Origin: Azospirillum sp. 47_25
GTDB taxonomy: Bacteria; Pseudomonadota; Alphaproteobacteria; RF32; CAG-239
Assembly: GCA_001917125.1 (NCBI GenBank)
Contig: MNTU01000018.1
Span: 61,712-125,711 of the forward strand
Length of the DNA: 64,000 nucleotides
Reading direction: 5' to 3'
Below, piece after piece: positions 6,399 to 14,345 of the stretch. Every line of letters starts with the position of its first letter. Position 1 is the stretch's first letter. The notes below the pieces were generated by a model that searched no databases, was not told where the DNA came from, and saw nothing but the letters and a program-made list of their open reading frames with translations. Made by a program: the position numbers and the translations under genes.

Positions 6399-6427
6399 TT
6401 GACGCAGTGAGAGAAACCGAATATAGT
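6399..6427 (+). promoter_or_regulatory. Sigma-70-type promoter of the HD nucleotidase gene
   Basis: TTGACG (6399-6404), a 17-base spacer and TATAGT (6422-6427). Transcription would start near 6434, about 27 bases before the ATG at 6461. Confidence 0.65.
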
Positions 6428-6460
6428 TTAATAAATGTTTATCTTAATATATGTGCAGTT

Positions 6461-6991
6461 ATGGCTACGATTAAAAAGTTTATGAAAATCAGCGGGCAAA
6501 TGAAAAATTTGCAGCGCAGCGGCTGGGTTTATCACAAAATTGAAAATCCGGAAAGCGATGCCGCCCACTCTTGGAGTTTGAGCCTTTTGGTGCAGTTGTA
6601 TGCTCCGGCGGAGCTGGATTTGTGCAAATGTCTGAAAATGGCCAATATCCATGATTTAGCGGAGATCTATGTCGGCGATTTTACCCCCGGCAGCGGGATC
6701 GCTCCAGAGAAAAAACATGAATTGGAAACCGATGCAATGCGGCGGCTGGTTAAAGAACTGGACTACCCCGAACTGGCGGAACTGTTTGCCGAATTTGAAG
6801 GACAGAAAACGCCGGAAGCCGTGTTTGTCCGCAATATGGACAAGCTTGATGCCGTTATTCAGGCGCGTTATTATGATGAGACGCAGACTTACGGCGGCAG
6901 ATTGTTTGAAGAATTTTACAATTATGCCGAAGAAAAAATTACTCATCCGCAGGTGCTGAGCCTGTTGAGAGAACTGAAAAAACAAGCGTGA
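6461..6991 (+). CDS. HD-domain 5'-nucleotidase of the YfbR/HDDC2 type
   Basis: The start is placed at ATG 6461 (MATIKKFMK), because the longer frame from 6362 runs through the upstream terminator and the promoter. The 176-residue product has the HD metal-binding set: His36 (ESDAAHSW), His64-Asp65 (NIHDLAEIYVGDFTP) and Asp127 (NMDKLDA). The GWVYHKIENPESDAAHS and VGDFTP motifs are those of the HDDC2/YfbR branch, enzymes that remove phosphate from 5'-deoxynucleotides. It probably helps balance nucleotide pools. The leader is AT-rich without a Shine-Dalgarno site. Confidence 0.82.
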   Translation: MATIKKFMKISGQMKNLQRSGWVYHKIENPESDAAHSWSLSLLVQLYAPAELDLCKCLKMANIHDLAEIYVGDFTPGSGIAPEKKHELETDAMRRLVKELDYPELAELFAEFEGQKTPEAVFVRNMDKLDAVIQARYYDETQTYGGRLFEEFYNYAEEKITHPQVLSLLRELKKQA

Positions 6992-6997
6992 AAGAAG

Positions 6998-7024
6998 AAG
7001 CCCCGGAAAATCCGGGGCTTTGTT
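6998..7024. terminator. Bidirectional terminator between the HD gene and rnfA
   Basis: AAGCCCCGGA (6998-7007) and TCCGGGGCTT (7011-7020) pair perfectly around AAA. TGTTTT follows on the plus strand and a T/C-rich tract on the minus strand. Confidence 0.9.
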
Positions 7025-7600
7025 TTAACGGCTGATACCGGAGAAGCCCATAAATGCCATCGACAACAGGGCCGCGGTTATCAGGGCAATCGGCACGCCC
7101 TGAAGCGCTTTGGGTATCGGTGCGGCGCTCAGCCTTTCCCTGATGCCGGCAAATAAGACTATTGCCAGCGTGAAGCCCATGGCATTGGCCAGGCTGTAGC
7201 AAACGGCGGAAAGCAGGCCAAAATCTTTCTGGATGGCCAGGATTGCCACGCCCAGAACGGCGCAATTGGTGGTAATTAACGGCAGAAAAATACCCAGAGC
7301 CTGATATAGCAGCGGAGATGTCTTATGCAAAATAATTTCCACCATCTGCACCAGAGCGGCGATAACCAGTATGAAGACGACGGTTATCATAAATGTCAGG
7401 CGGTTCGGTACCAGCAGCTGATAATAGATCAGGTGGGTGGCAATGGCCGAAATTGTCATAACGAACATAACGGCAAACCCCATGCCCAAAGCCGTGGAAA
7501 TCTTTTTAGAGACGCCGAGGAAAGGACAGATTCCCAAGAACTGCGACAAAACAATGTTATTTACAAAGATTGCGGCAATAAAAATCATTACATAACTCAT
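7025..7600 (-). CDS. rnfA: Rnf complex subunit RnfA
   Basis: RnfA is one of the two homologous six-helix membrane subunits of the ion-translocating ferredoxin:NAD+ oxidoreductase. The 191 residues contain the conserved NNIVLSQFLGICPFLGVS near the N-terminus and PLITTNCAVLGVAI in the middle. The two Cys in these half-membrane motifs bind the intramembrane iron-sulfur cluster shared with RnfE. It starts one base after the rnfE stop, with GGAG eight bases before ATG. It is the last gene of the operon. Confidence 0.96.
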   Translation of the reverse strand: MSYVMIFIAAIFVNNIVLSQFLGICPFLGVSKKISTALGMGFAVMFVMTISAIATHLIYYQLLVPNRLTFMITVVFILVIAALVQMVEIILHKTSPLLYQALGIFLPLITTNCAVLGVAILAIQKDFGLLSAVCYSLANAMGFTLAIVLFAGIRERLSAAPIPKALQGVPIALITAALLSMAFMGFSGISR

Positions 7601-7601
7601 C

Positions 7602-8195
7602 TTATTTTCTCCGCAGCCAGTTGAAGACGACGATTAATCCAGCCAGAGCCAGAAAGGCTCCCGGCGGCATGATAAAGAGCAAAACCGGGTAAGCGTCTTC
7701 GCCGACGAAACTAAAGCCGAAAGCGCTTCCCGCCCCCAGAATTTCCCGTATCAGTCCCAAGGCCAGCAACGCCCAGGTGAAGCCGAGTCCCATTCCCAAT
7801 GCGTCAAGGACGGATTGTCCGACAGTGTTGCGGGAGGCAAAGGCTTCGGCCCGTCCGAGAATAATACAGTTGACGACAATCAGAGGAATATAAATGCCGA
7901 GGGCGGCGTGCAAGGCAGGAAAATAAGCGGCCATCAGGAGTTCCACGACGGTTACGAAAGAGGCAATGATGGTAATATAGCACGGAATGCGAATGGCGGC
8001 CGGAATGAAATTTTTAACGGCGGAGACGGCCGTGTTGGAAAGGAGAAGCACAAACAATGTGGCCAGTCCCATACCCAGGCCGTTGAGCGCGGAAGTGGTT
8101 ACCCCCAAAGTCGGGCACATGCCGAGCAGCATAACCAGTGTCGGATTTTCACGAATCAGGCCGCGGGTAAAATTTTGGTAACTTGGTGAGTTCAT
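7602..8195 (-). CDS. rnfE: Rnf complex subunit RnfE
   Basis: RnfE is the partner of RnfA, with opposite topology. The 197 residues include [20 protein letters not shown] and [18 protein letters not shown], the two cysteine-bearing half-helix motifs, plus six hydrophobic segments. RnfA and RnfE share these motifs because they arose by duplication. It lies three bases after rnfG. With RnfA it forms the path that carries electrons across the membrane between the RnfB/RnfC and RnfD/RnfG sides. Confidence 0.96.
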   Translation of the reverse strand: MNSPSYQNFTRGLIRENPTLVMLLGMCPTLGVTTSALNGLGMGLATLFVLLLSNTAVSAVKNFIPAAIRIPCYITIIASFVTVVELLMAAYFPALHAALGIYIPLIVVNCIILGRAEAFASRNTVGQSVLDALGMGLGFTWALLALGLIREILGAGSAFGFSFVGEDAYPVLLFIMPPGAFLALAGLIVVFNWLRRK

Positions 8196-8198
8196 GGC

Positions 8199-8777
8199 TT
8201 AAATTCCCGTACTGAATTTGTTATAAGCGTCATAGGCTTTCTGAATGGCATCGATGACGGCCCGGGAGCTGATGGTTGCCGCGGTAACGGCGTCTATCTC
8301 GCCGCCGTCCTGTTTAACCTTAAACAGGTGCTTTTTGGGGCGGATGCCGGCAAACTGTTCTTTGAACCGAGGTTCGCTGACTTTGGTCCCCAGCCCGGGG
8401 GTTTCATTGCTGTGTATGACTTTATAGCCGCTGACGGTGCCGTCAAGAAAGAAACCGACAATCAGTTCCATTTTGCCGCCGAAGCCTTTATTGGTCGAGG
8501 TTTTGATCGCAACGCCGCTGATGGTGCCGTTGCGTCGGGCGGGAAACAAAACCAGACGTTCTTTGCCGTCAGCCGTGTTGATATATGTTTTTTCCTGAAA
8601 CGGATCATTGTCAAAACCGCCGTAGATAACTTCGGCAACAGCTTCCAGTTCTTTGGCTTCTCCGGCTTTTTTTATCGGTTCGCGGGTTATGGCATAGACC
8701 CAGGCTAAAACAGCCGCGGAACCACAGGCAACAACCAGCATCACGAAAACAAGTTTGGCGAGAGAGGTTTGTTTCAT
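8199..8777 (-). CDS. rnfG: Rnf complex subunit RnfG, covalent flavoprotein
   Basis: This 192-residue periplasm-facing subunit has one N-terminal membrane helix (about residues 9-29) and an FMN-binding domain. DAVTAATISSRAV begins at residue 162, and Thr168 is the predicted attachment site for FMN (usual form DxxSGAT). ApbE, encoded at the head of the same operon, performs this attachment. Conserved SNETPGLGTK also matches RnfG/NqrC. The gene stops two bases before rnfD starts, so translation is coupled. Confidence 0.95.
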   Translation of the reverse strand: MKQTSLAKLVFVMLVVACGSAAVLAWVYAITREPIKKAGEAKELEAVAEVIYGGFDNDPFQEKTYINTADGKERLVLFPARRNGTISGVAIKTSTNKGFGGKMELIVGFFLDGTVSGYKVIHSNETPGLGTKVSEPRFKEQFAGIRPKKHLFKVKQDGGEIDAVTAATISSRAVIDAIQKAYDAYNKFSTGI

Positions 8778-8779
8778 GT

Positions 8780-9769
8780 TTATCTCCTCCGGGTTCCGTA
8801 AACACGCTGCGGGGTTAATTTGTCAATCAGCGGCACAAAGGCGTTCATAATCAAAATTGCAAAGGAAACGCCTTCGGGATAAGCGCTGTAAAAACGGATG
8901 ACATAAGTCAGAATGCCGCAGCCGACGGCAAAGATAACCTGGCCTTTGCGGGTCATGGGCGTGGTTACATAGTCCGTCGCCATGAAAAAAGCCCCGAGCA
9001 GCAGGCCGCCGGAGAGCAAATGAGTAACCGGCTCAAAACGGATATCATCAGTGTTCAGCCAGGTGACGGCGGTCAGCAGGAAAAAGGTTGATACATAATA
9101 AAAAGGAATGTGCCAGGTAATTACCCGCCGCCAGAGCAGATACAGCAATCCCAGGAAGAGTGCCAGCGCCGAGACTTCACCCAGGCAGCCGCCCATGTTA
9201 CCGATCAGCATTTGTCCGTAATCCGGCAGAGACGACGCAGCATTTCGGAATGCGGCAGACCCCGTATCATTGATGTGTTTAAGGATGTTTAACGTTGTGG
9301 GAGCCGTTTCGGCGTCGATATTCATAAAATTAAGAAAATCAGGCTTGGGCCAGGTGGTCATTTGTACGGGAAAGGAAATAAACAGAAAGACACGTCCGGC
9401 CAGTGCGGGATTGAAAATATTTTTTCCCAATCCGCCGAATGCCATTTTGGTTATACCGATGGCAACAAATGCACCGACTAAAATCATCCAGGCAGGCATG
9501 CTGCTGGGCAGGTTGAATGCCAGCAAAACGCCGGTAATCATTGCAGAGCAGTCCCTGATCGTATTGGCTGTTTTGAGCAGATAGCGGGTAATAAGATATT
9601 CAAACATGACGCAGGCGGCAACAGACGTCAGCAATACTTTCAAAGCGCCGATACCGAACATCAGCAAGGCAACGATAATTGCAGGCGTGAGGGCGATTAA
9701 AACATCCCGCATCAGGCTCTGCGTGGTTACCGGAGAAAAAATGTGAGGCGTGGTTGAAATTTTCAGCAT
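8780..9769 (-). CDS. rnfD: Rnf complex subunit RnfD, covalent flavoprotein
   Basis: The 329-residue integral membrane subunit is homologous to NqrB, with about nine hydrophobic segments and the conserved GGLGKNIFNPALAGR. The usual flavin-attachment motif DxxSGAT is here DAETAPT (152-158), so Thr158 is kept at the expected +6 position from Asp but the Ser-Gly-Ala is replaced. ApbE may still recognise it, since Asp and Thr are kept. The gene starts 12 bases after rnfC ends. Confidence 0.95.
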   Translation of the reverse strand: MLKISTTPHIFSPVTTQSLMRDVLIALTPAIIVALLMFGIGALKVLLTSVAACVMFEYLITRYLLKTANTIRDCSAMITGVLLAFNLPSSMPAWMILVGAFVAIGITKMAFGGLGKNIFNPALAGRVFLFISFPVQMTTWPKPDFLNFMNIDAETAPTTLNILKHINDTGSAAFRNAASSLPDYGQMLIGNMGGCLGEVSALALFLGLLYLLWRRVITWHIPFYYVSTFFLLTAVTWLNTDDIRFEPVTHLLSGGLLLGAFFMATDYVTTPMTRKGQVIFAVGCGILTYVIRFYSAYPEGVSFAILIMNAFVPLIDKLTPQRVYGTRRR

Positions 9770-9781
9770 GGTCCAATAGCC

Positions 9782-11107
9782 TTATTTACGTTTTTTGAAT
9801 TCATATTTGCCCAGTTTGCAATAGTCCAGAAGCGGAACTTTGGCCGGACAAGTATAGGCACAGGAGCCGCATTCGATGCAGTCCATAACGTGAAGTTCGC
9901 GGAGGCGAGAGGTGTCGTTGCGCCGCAGATCGGAAGCTATGTTGAACGGCAACAGTCCGACGGGGCAGACTTCGGCGCATTTGCCGCAGCGGATGCAGCA
10001 GCTTTCGTCCGGTTTGAGAGCTTCGGCGGCAGACAAAACAAGCAGCCCCGAGGTCAGTTTGGTTATCGGGGTTTGCAGGTTGGGAACCGCCGTTCCCATC
10101 ATCGGCCCGCCGAAAAGCAATTTGCCGATTTCTGCTTTGCGGGTTTGTGCCAAATCCAAAATATATTCCGCCGGCGTCCCTACCCTGACCCGGTAATTTC
10201 CCGGTGTGGTAAGTGCGGTGTTTCCGCTTACGGTAAGAATTCGTTCGTAGAGAGGTTTGTGTTTCATAACCGCTTCATAGACGGCAAAGACGGTGGCAAC
10301 GTTTTGAACGATGCAGCCGGCATCTATCGGCAGCCTTCCCGAAGGCACCTCTCTGCCGGTGATGGCGTTAATCAGCTGGCGTTCGCCGCCCTGAGGGTAT
10401 TTGCTCTTGCAGACCCGGACATTGACGCCAATGTAGCTTTTGCTTATTTTCGTGAGTTTTTCGATTGCCTGCGGTTTGTTTTCGTCAATGGCAATGACGG
10501 CGTTTTGGATTCCGAGCGCTTTATTGATGATTTTGGCACCGATGATGATTTGTTCCGCCTTTTCAAGCATTAAAGCTCCGTCCGCAGTCAGATAGGGTTC
10601 GCATTCGATAGCGTTGACAATCAGACAGTCGGCTTTTTTATTTTCGGGGAGCTCGGTTTTTATCGGAGTCGGATAACCGGCGCCGCCCATACCGACAATT
10701 CCAGCTTTGCGGATGGCGGAGATAATTTCTTCCCGGGAGGCCGTTATCTCTTTGACAATGTCGCTGCCGGTGTCAATGCCTGTTTCAAATTCGTCCGGCG
10801 CGGTTTTGATGACGACGGTCAGTTCCTGATAGCCGCTGCTTCCCGGCATTTCTTCAATTTTAACGATTTCTCCGGCAACGGAAGAGTGAACGTCAGCGGA
10901 AACGACACCGTCGGCGGCGGCAAGCAGTGTTCCGATTTTTACTTTGTCGCCTTTGGTCTTTTGGAGAACAGCCGGAGCACCGATATGCTGCCTGACCGGA
11001 ATATAGACCAATTCGGGGACTCCGGCGTCGATAATCGGGCTTAAAGCGGATATTTTGTGTTTATCAAGGTGGATACCGCCGATTTGGAATGTTTTTTTAT
11101 GCGTCAT
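9782..11107 (-). CDS. rnfC: Rnf complex subunit RnfC, NADH/ferredoxin-side subunit
   Basis: RnfC is the soluble subunit that carries FMN and NAD(H) and two [4Fe-4S] clusters. The 441 residues have GGAGYPTPIKTELPE, the Rossmann-like flavin/NADH region, a central Gly-rich FGGPMMGTA motif, and two ferredoxin motifs: CIRCGKCAEVCP (about 371-382) and CIECGSCAYTCP (410-421). No long C-terminal repeat extension is present, unlike in some gammaproteobacterial forms. It overlaps the end of rnfB by 11 bases. Confidence 0.96.
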   Translation of the reverse strand: MTHKKTFQIGGIHLDKHKISALSPIIDAGVPELVYIPVRQHIGAPAVLQKTKGDKVKIGTLLAAADGVVSADVHSSVAGEIVKIEEMPGSSGYQELTVVIKTAPDEFETGIDTGSDIVKEITASREEIISAIRKAGIVGMGGAGYPTPIKTELPENKKADCLIVNAIECEPYLTADGALMLEKAEQIIIGAKIINKALGIQNAVIAIDENKPQAIEKLTKISKSYIGVNVRVCKSKYPQGGERQLINAITGREVPSGRLPIDAGCIVQNVATVFAVYEAVMKHKPLYERILTVSGNTALTTPGNYRVRVGTPAEYILDLAQTRKAEIGKLLFGGPMMGTAVPNLQTPITKLTSGLLVLSAAEALKPDESCCIRCGKCAEVCPVGLLPFNIASDLRRNDTSRLRELHVMDCIECGSCAYTCPAKVPLLDYCKLGKYEFKKRK

Positions 11108-11942
11108 GGCGTTCTCCTTTTACTTGTTTTTTATAGACGATGGCTCCGGTCGGGCAAGCAGCGGCCAGTTCGGCGCCAAAACGGGCGGGAGAAACAGTGT
11201 CAGGAATATAAGAAAGATTGTTTTCAATCGTGATGTCGGTACAGATTTTAACACATTTTTGGCAGGCAATGCAGGCCGCAGAACAGTTTTTGCGGGCGGC
11301 AGCCCCTTTCTGGTGATTGCGGCAGGCAACGTAAACCTGCTGGTTTTCCTGACTTATCGGGCGAATCTCGAACAGCTTGCGCGGGCAGACATTAACACAG
11401 GCGCCGCAAGATGTGCATTTATCGGGATTAATAACCGGGATGCCGGTTTCCGGGTCGAGATGCAGTGCGTCGAAACGGCAAACTTTAACGCAGTCGCCAA
11501 AACGCAGGCAGCCATCGGGACAACCGGAACTTCCGGCTGAAATCAGGTTGGCGACGCGGCAGTTGCCTAAGCCGGAATAAACAGTTTTATCCGGCGCGTT
11601 TCGGCAGGTTCCGTTACAACGCAGAACGGCGCAGGTTTCGGCTTTTTCCGCCGCTGAGAAACCTAACAGAGCGGCAACGCCCTGCATAACACTTCTCCCT
11701 CCTACCGGACAGTAAAGTTTGGCAAAGGTCTTTTTATCGGCGGCGGCACAGGCGTTGGCAAAATCCCGGCAGCCGGCTTTGCCGCAAGCCCCGCAATTGG
11801 CCTGAGGCAGCAAGGCGTCAATTTTGTCGGCCAGCGGATTATTTTCAACGGCAAATTTTTTTGCGGTGAAATAGAGAACAACGGCGGCAGCCGCGGCTAT
11901 CAGGCCGACAATCAGAACATTTAACCAGATAATCTCCGTCAT
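11097..11942 (-). CDS. rnfB: Rnf complex subunit RnfB, polyferredoxin
   Basis: The start is set at ATG 11940-11942 (MTEIIWLNV), which fits the usual RnfB start better than a TTG 24 bases upstream. The product of about 281 residues has an N-terminal membrane helix (5-27), the NCGACGKAGC cluster motif (about 50-60), and a ferredoxin region with CTSCGACVNVCP and CIACQKCVKIC. RnfB accepts electrons from ferredoxin and passes them to the membrane. It is the first structural rnf gene here, giving the order B-C-D-G-E-A. Confidence 0.95.
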   Translation of the reverse strand: MTEIIWLNVLIVGLIAAAAAVVLYFTAKKFAVENNPLADKIDALLPQANCGACGKAGCRDFANACAAADKKTFAKLYCPVGGRSVMQGVAALLGFSAAEKAETCAVLRCNGTCRNAPDKTVYSGLGNCRVANLISAGSSGCPDGCLRFGDCVKVCRFDALHLDPETGIPVINPDKCTSCGACVNVCPRKLFEIRPISQENQQVYVACRNHQKGAAARKNCSAACIACQKCVKICTDITIENNLSYIPDTVSPARFGAELAAACPTGAIVYKKQVKGERHDA

Positions 11943-12029
11943 AAAGCAGCTCTTTCTGTTAATCAAAATTGTCAGAATCTTAGCATGAAAGTTATATAAG
12001 CCAAAGAAATTTTGCCATTACTCCCCAAT

Positions 12030-12443
12030 TTATTCCTCTTTCAGGCGGAAAGCATAGCGGGAGAGCAAGCGCTTTTTCATGGCTGCAAGCAGCAGATAAT
12101 AAGGAACAAGCACGGCAAGAGCTCCCACGGCGGCAGCAGTTTCGTCGGCGGTTGCTGCCAAAATTGCAAATAAGCTGCCGAGAACCAATATCAAGGGCAA
12201 AATATAAGCATAAAAGACGGACCACCACCCCAGGCGGCTGTCCATTAAAACGGTTACACGGCTGCCGGGTGCATATCTTTGCGGATTGTCGGTTTCAACC
12301 AGAATGTTTCTGGAGCGGCAATCGCTGACGGTGCAGTTTTCCTTTAACCGGCAATGCAGACAGGCCGAAACGCTGATAACCGTTACTTCGACCCGGTGCG
12401 GCAAAATGCGGCTGACTGTTCCTTCCCGGGTGAAAATTGTCAT
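12030..12443 (-). CDS. rseC: RseC-like protein, SoxR-reducing system/Rnf partner
   Basis: The 137 residues have four Cys (28, 31, 37, 42) in the pattern ACLHCRLKENC-x4-C, then a small beta domain (YAPGSRVTVLMDSR) and two membrane helices (about 76-96 and 100-118). This matches RseC, which in E. coli works with the rsx (rnf) complex to reduce the SoxR [2Fe-2S] cluster. It overlaps the end of apbE by four bases (ATGA). About 88 bases separate it from rnfB, the widest gap in the operon. The specific link to SoxR is not testable from this window. Confidence 0.85.
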   Translation of the reverse strand: MTIFTREGTVSRILPHRVEVTVISVSACLHCRLKENCTVSDCRSRNILVETDNPQRYAPGSRVTVLMDSRLGWWSVFYAYILPLILVLGSLFAILAATADETAAAVGALAVLVPYYLLLAAMKKRLLSRYAFRLKEE

Positions 12444-13468
12444 TTGTTTTCCAGGAGTTTCTGAGCTTCATCGGATAGCAAGGCCCGAAAAGCGTTATTG
12501 TCTTCACGGATGAAAAGAACGACGGCCAGATTGTTTTCGTTGGCAAAGTTAAGCCCTTTTCTTTCACCCATGGCCATAATTGCCGTGGCCAGAGCGTCCG
12601 CATGCATGCAGCTTTTATGGAAGACGGTGGCCGAAGTCAGACTGTGCTCGACCGGATAGCCGGTTTTGGGCGAAATGGTATGAGAATAGCGTTTGTCGTT
12701 ATAATAAAAGAAGTTGCGATAGTCGCCGGACGTGGCAACGGCAAAGTCTTTCAACCCGACAACGTAGGCATTCTCATAGTTTTGGGTATTGGGTTCAACG
12801 ACAGCCACATTCCAGCCTTTGCTCTCTTCCGAACGGTTTCCGCGGGCTTTGACTTCGCCGCCGATTTCGACGATATAGTCGGTATAACCATTGTCATCCA
12901 GCAAGGCGGCAACGCGGTCAACGGCATAGCCTTTGGCCAGGGCTGACAGATTAAGCTTGACGTCGGGAATGCTCTTTTTAACCCGGGTATAATTGCCGTT
13001 AAAGCGCAATTTGTCAAAGCCGGTTGACTTGAGGGCCTCCTTGATTTTTTCGTCGCTGGGCACGCGTTTGCTGCTGCGTGTTGTGCCGAAGCCCCAGAGA
13101 TCAACCAATTTGCCGACCGTGGGGTCAAAATTGCCATTGCTTTCAACATAGGTTTTGCGGGCGTCTTTCAAAACTTCGGACATTTCAGGCGAGAGGTCAA
13201 TCCATTCGCCGCTGTCGTCGTTGTTTATGCTGCTTATTTCCGAACTGCTGTCAAAAACCGACATTTCTTTATTGATGCGTTGAAGTTCGTCTCTGATTGC
13301 ATTATGTAATAAGTTGTTTTCTTTATCAGTGCGGATTTTGATGCGGTAGTAGGTGTTCATCGTTTCGCCGGACATAACCTGATAAGGCTGCCGGGTGCGG
13401 ATATAATAGACAACGGCGGTAACGGCAGCGGCGAGAAAGAATAAATATTTGAGCAATCTTGATTTCAC
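12440..13468 (-). CDS. apbE: ApbE, FAD:protein FMN transferase
   Basis: ApbE attaches FMN to threonine in RnfG and RnfD. The 342-residue product has an N-terminal membrane anchor (about 8-22), then MSGETMNTYYRIKI, LNLSALAKGYAVDRVAA with the FAD-binding GGEVKARG, YSHTISPKTGYPV, and CMHADALATA with the metal-binding Asp. It is the first gene of the operon with the rnf genes. Its anchor lacks a clear lipobox Cys, so it is probably held by an uncleaved helix. The gene is preceded by an AT-rich leader and a divergent gene at 13581. Confidence 0.95.
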   Translation of the reverse strand: MKSRLLKYLFFLAAAVTAVVYYIRTRQPYQVMSGETMNTYYRIKIRTDKENNLLHNAIRDELQRINKEMSVFDSSSEISSINNDDSGEWIDLSPEMSEVLKDARKTYVESNGNFDPTVGKLVDLWGFGTTRSSKRVPSDEKIKEALKSTGFDKLRFNGNYTRVKKSIPDVKLNLSALAKGYAVDRVAALLDDNGYTDYIVEIGGEVKARGNRSEESKGWNVAVVEPNTQNYENAYVVGLKDFAVATSGDYRNFFYYNDKRYSHTISPKTGYPVEHSLTSATVFHKSCMHADALATAIMAMGERKGLNFANENNLAVVLFIREDNNAFRALLSDEAQKLLENK

Positions 13469-13580
13469 GGTTTGAACCCTTAAAAATTTAATAAGTCTGT
13501 TTCATGATTTTACTTTAAATAAAAACTACACTACTATTTTCATCAGTATCAGCTAATGCATCTTATGAAAGGTTAAAATA

Positions 13581-14345
13581 ATGAGCGATAAAATAGATAA
13601 AATAAAATCTATGGCGGATAGTGAGAAATTTAAAGCCGCCGTGCTTAAAATCAAGGATAATTTTAAGAAGTTTCAAGAATTGTGTACAAAACTTTACCGC
13701 AAGGCCTTTGTCGGTTTTGACGCGGCAGGAAAGAAGCTTCATCAGGCCGGCATTTCGGCGAATTCGGTTACGATTACCGGGTTTGTTATCGGCCTGCTGG
13801 CAATTAATTTCCTTTCCATGGGAATGTACGGCTTTGCTTTGCTCTGCATTCTTATCAACCGTGCCTTTGATGCGCTGGACGGCTCGATTGCCAAATATGC
13901 CGGCAAAACGGATTTCGGCGTTTTTCTTGACGCGGCGCTTGATTATATGTTTTATGCCGGGGTCATTTTCGGCTTTGCTTTGGCTCACCCGGCACAGAAT
14001 GCCGTAGCGGCGATTTTCCTGCTGTTCGGTTTCACCTCCGCGGCGGCCGCCCTGCTCTCTTATGCCGTTATCGCTTATAAGAACAATGCGCCGAAACTGC
14101 CGGAAGTCAGCCAGTCGCCGTTTTATCTGGGCGGCGTTGCCCAAGGTTCGGAAACGCTGGTGGCTCTGATTGTGCTTTGCCTGATTCCGGGTTTGTTTAT
14201 GCCGATTGCGATTATTCTGGGCTGTCTGTCGTTTGTTAAGGCTTTGAGCGTTATCGTCACGGCTTATTATAACTTTGTTATTGCCGCACGGCAAAAGGCC
14301 GAGCCGAAAAAAGAGGCAAAGGAAAAAACGCCTGATGCGCAGTAG
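13581..14345 (+). CDS. CDP-alcohol phosphatidyltransferase family protein
   Basis: The enzyme joins a CDP-linked lipid to an alcohol. The catalytic signature is present in the form DGSIAKYAGKTDFG followed by FLDAALD, giving the D-G-x2-A-x9-G-x3-D-x3-D pattern. The usual Arg after Ala is Lys. The 254 residues have about six membrane helices, an unusually long charged N-terminal region (residues 1-50) and a Lys/Glu tail. The substrate alcohol is not evident: PgsA and PssA are usually closer to 190-250 residues. ATG 13581 follows GAAAGG. The gene overlaps the next by 11 bases. Confidence 0.85.
   Translation: MSDKIDKIKSMADSEKFKAAVLKIKDNFKKFQELCTKLYRKAFVGFDAAGKKLHQAGISANSVTITGFVIGLLAINFLSMGMYGFALLCILINRAFDALDGSIAKYAGKTDFGVFLDAALDYMFYAGVIFGFALAHPAQNAVAAIFLLFGFTSAAAALLSYAVIAYKNNAPKLPEVSQSPFYLGGVAQGSETLVALIVLCLIPGLFMPIAIILGCLSFVKALSVIVTAYYNFVIAARQKAEPKKEAKEKTPDAQ

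Noticed and set aside
13563..14294. 243-codon minus frame opposite the CDP-alcohol phosphatidyltransferase gene
   Set aside because: Basic, Gln-rich shadow of a clear family member with its own ribosome-binding site on the plus strand.
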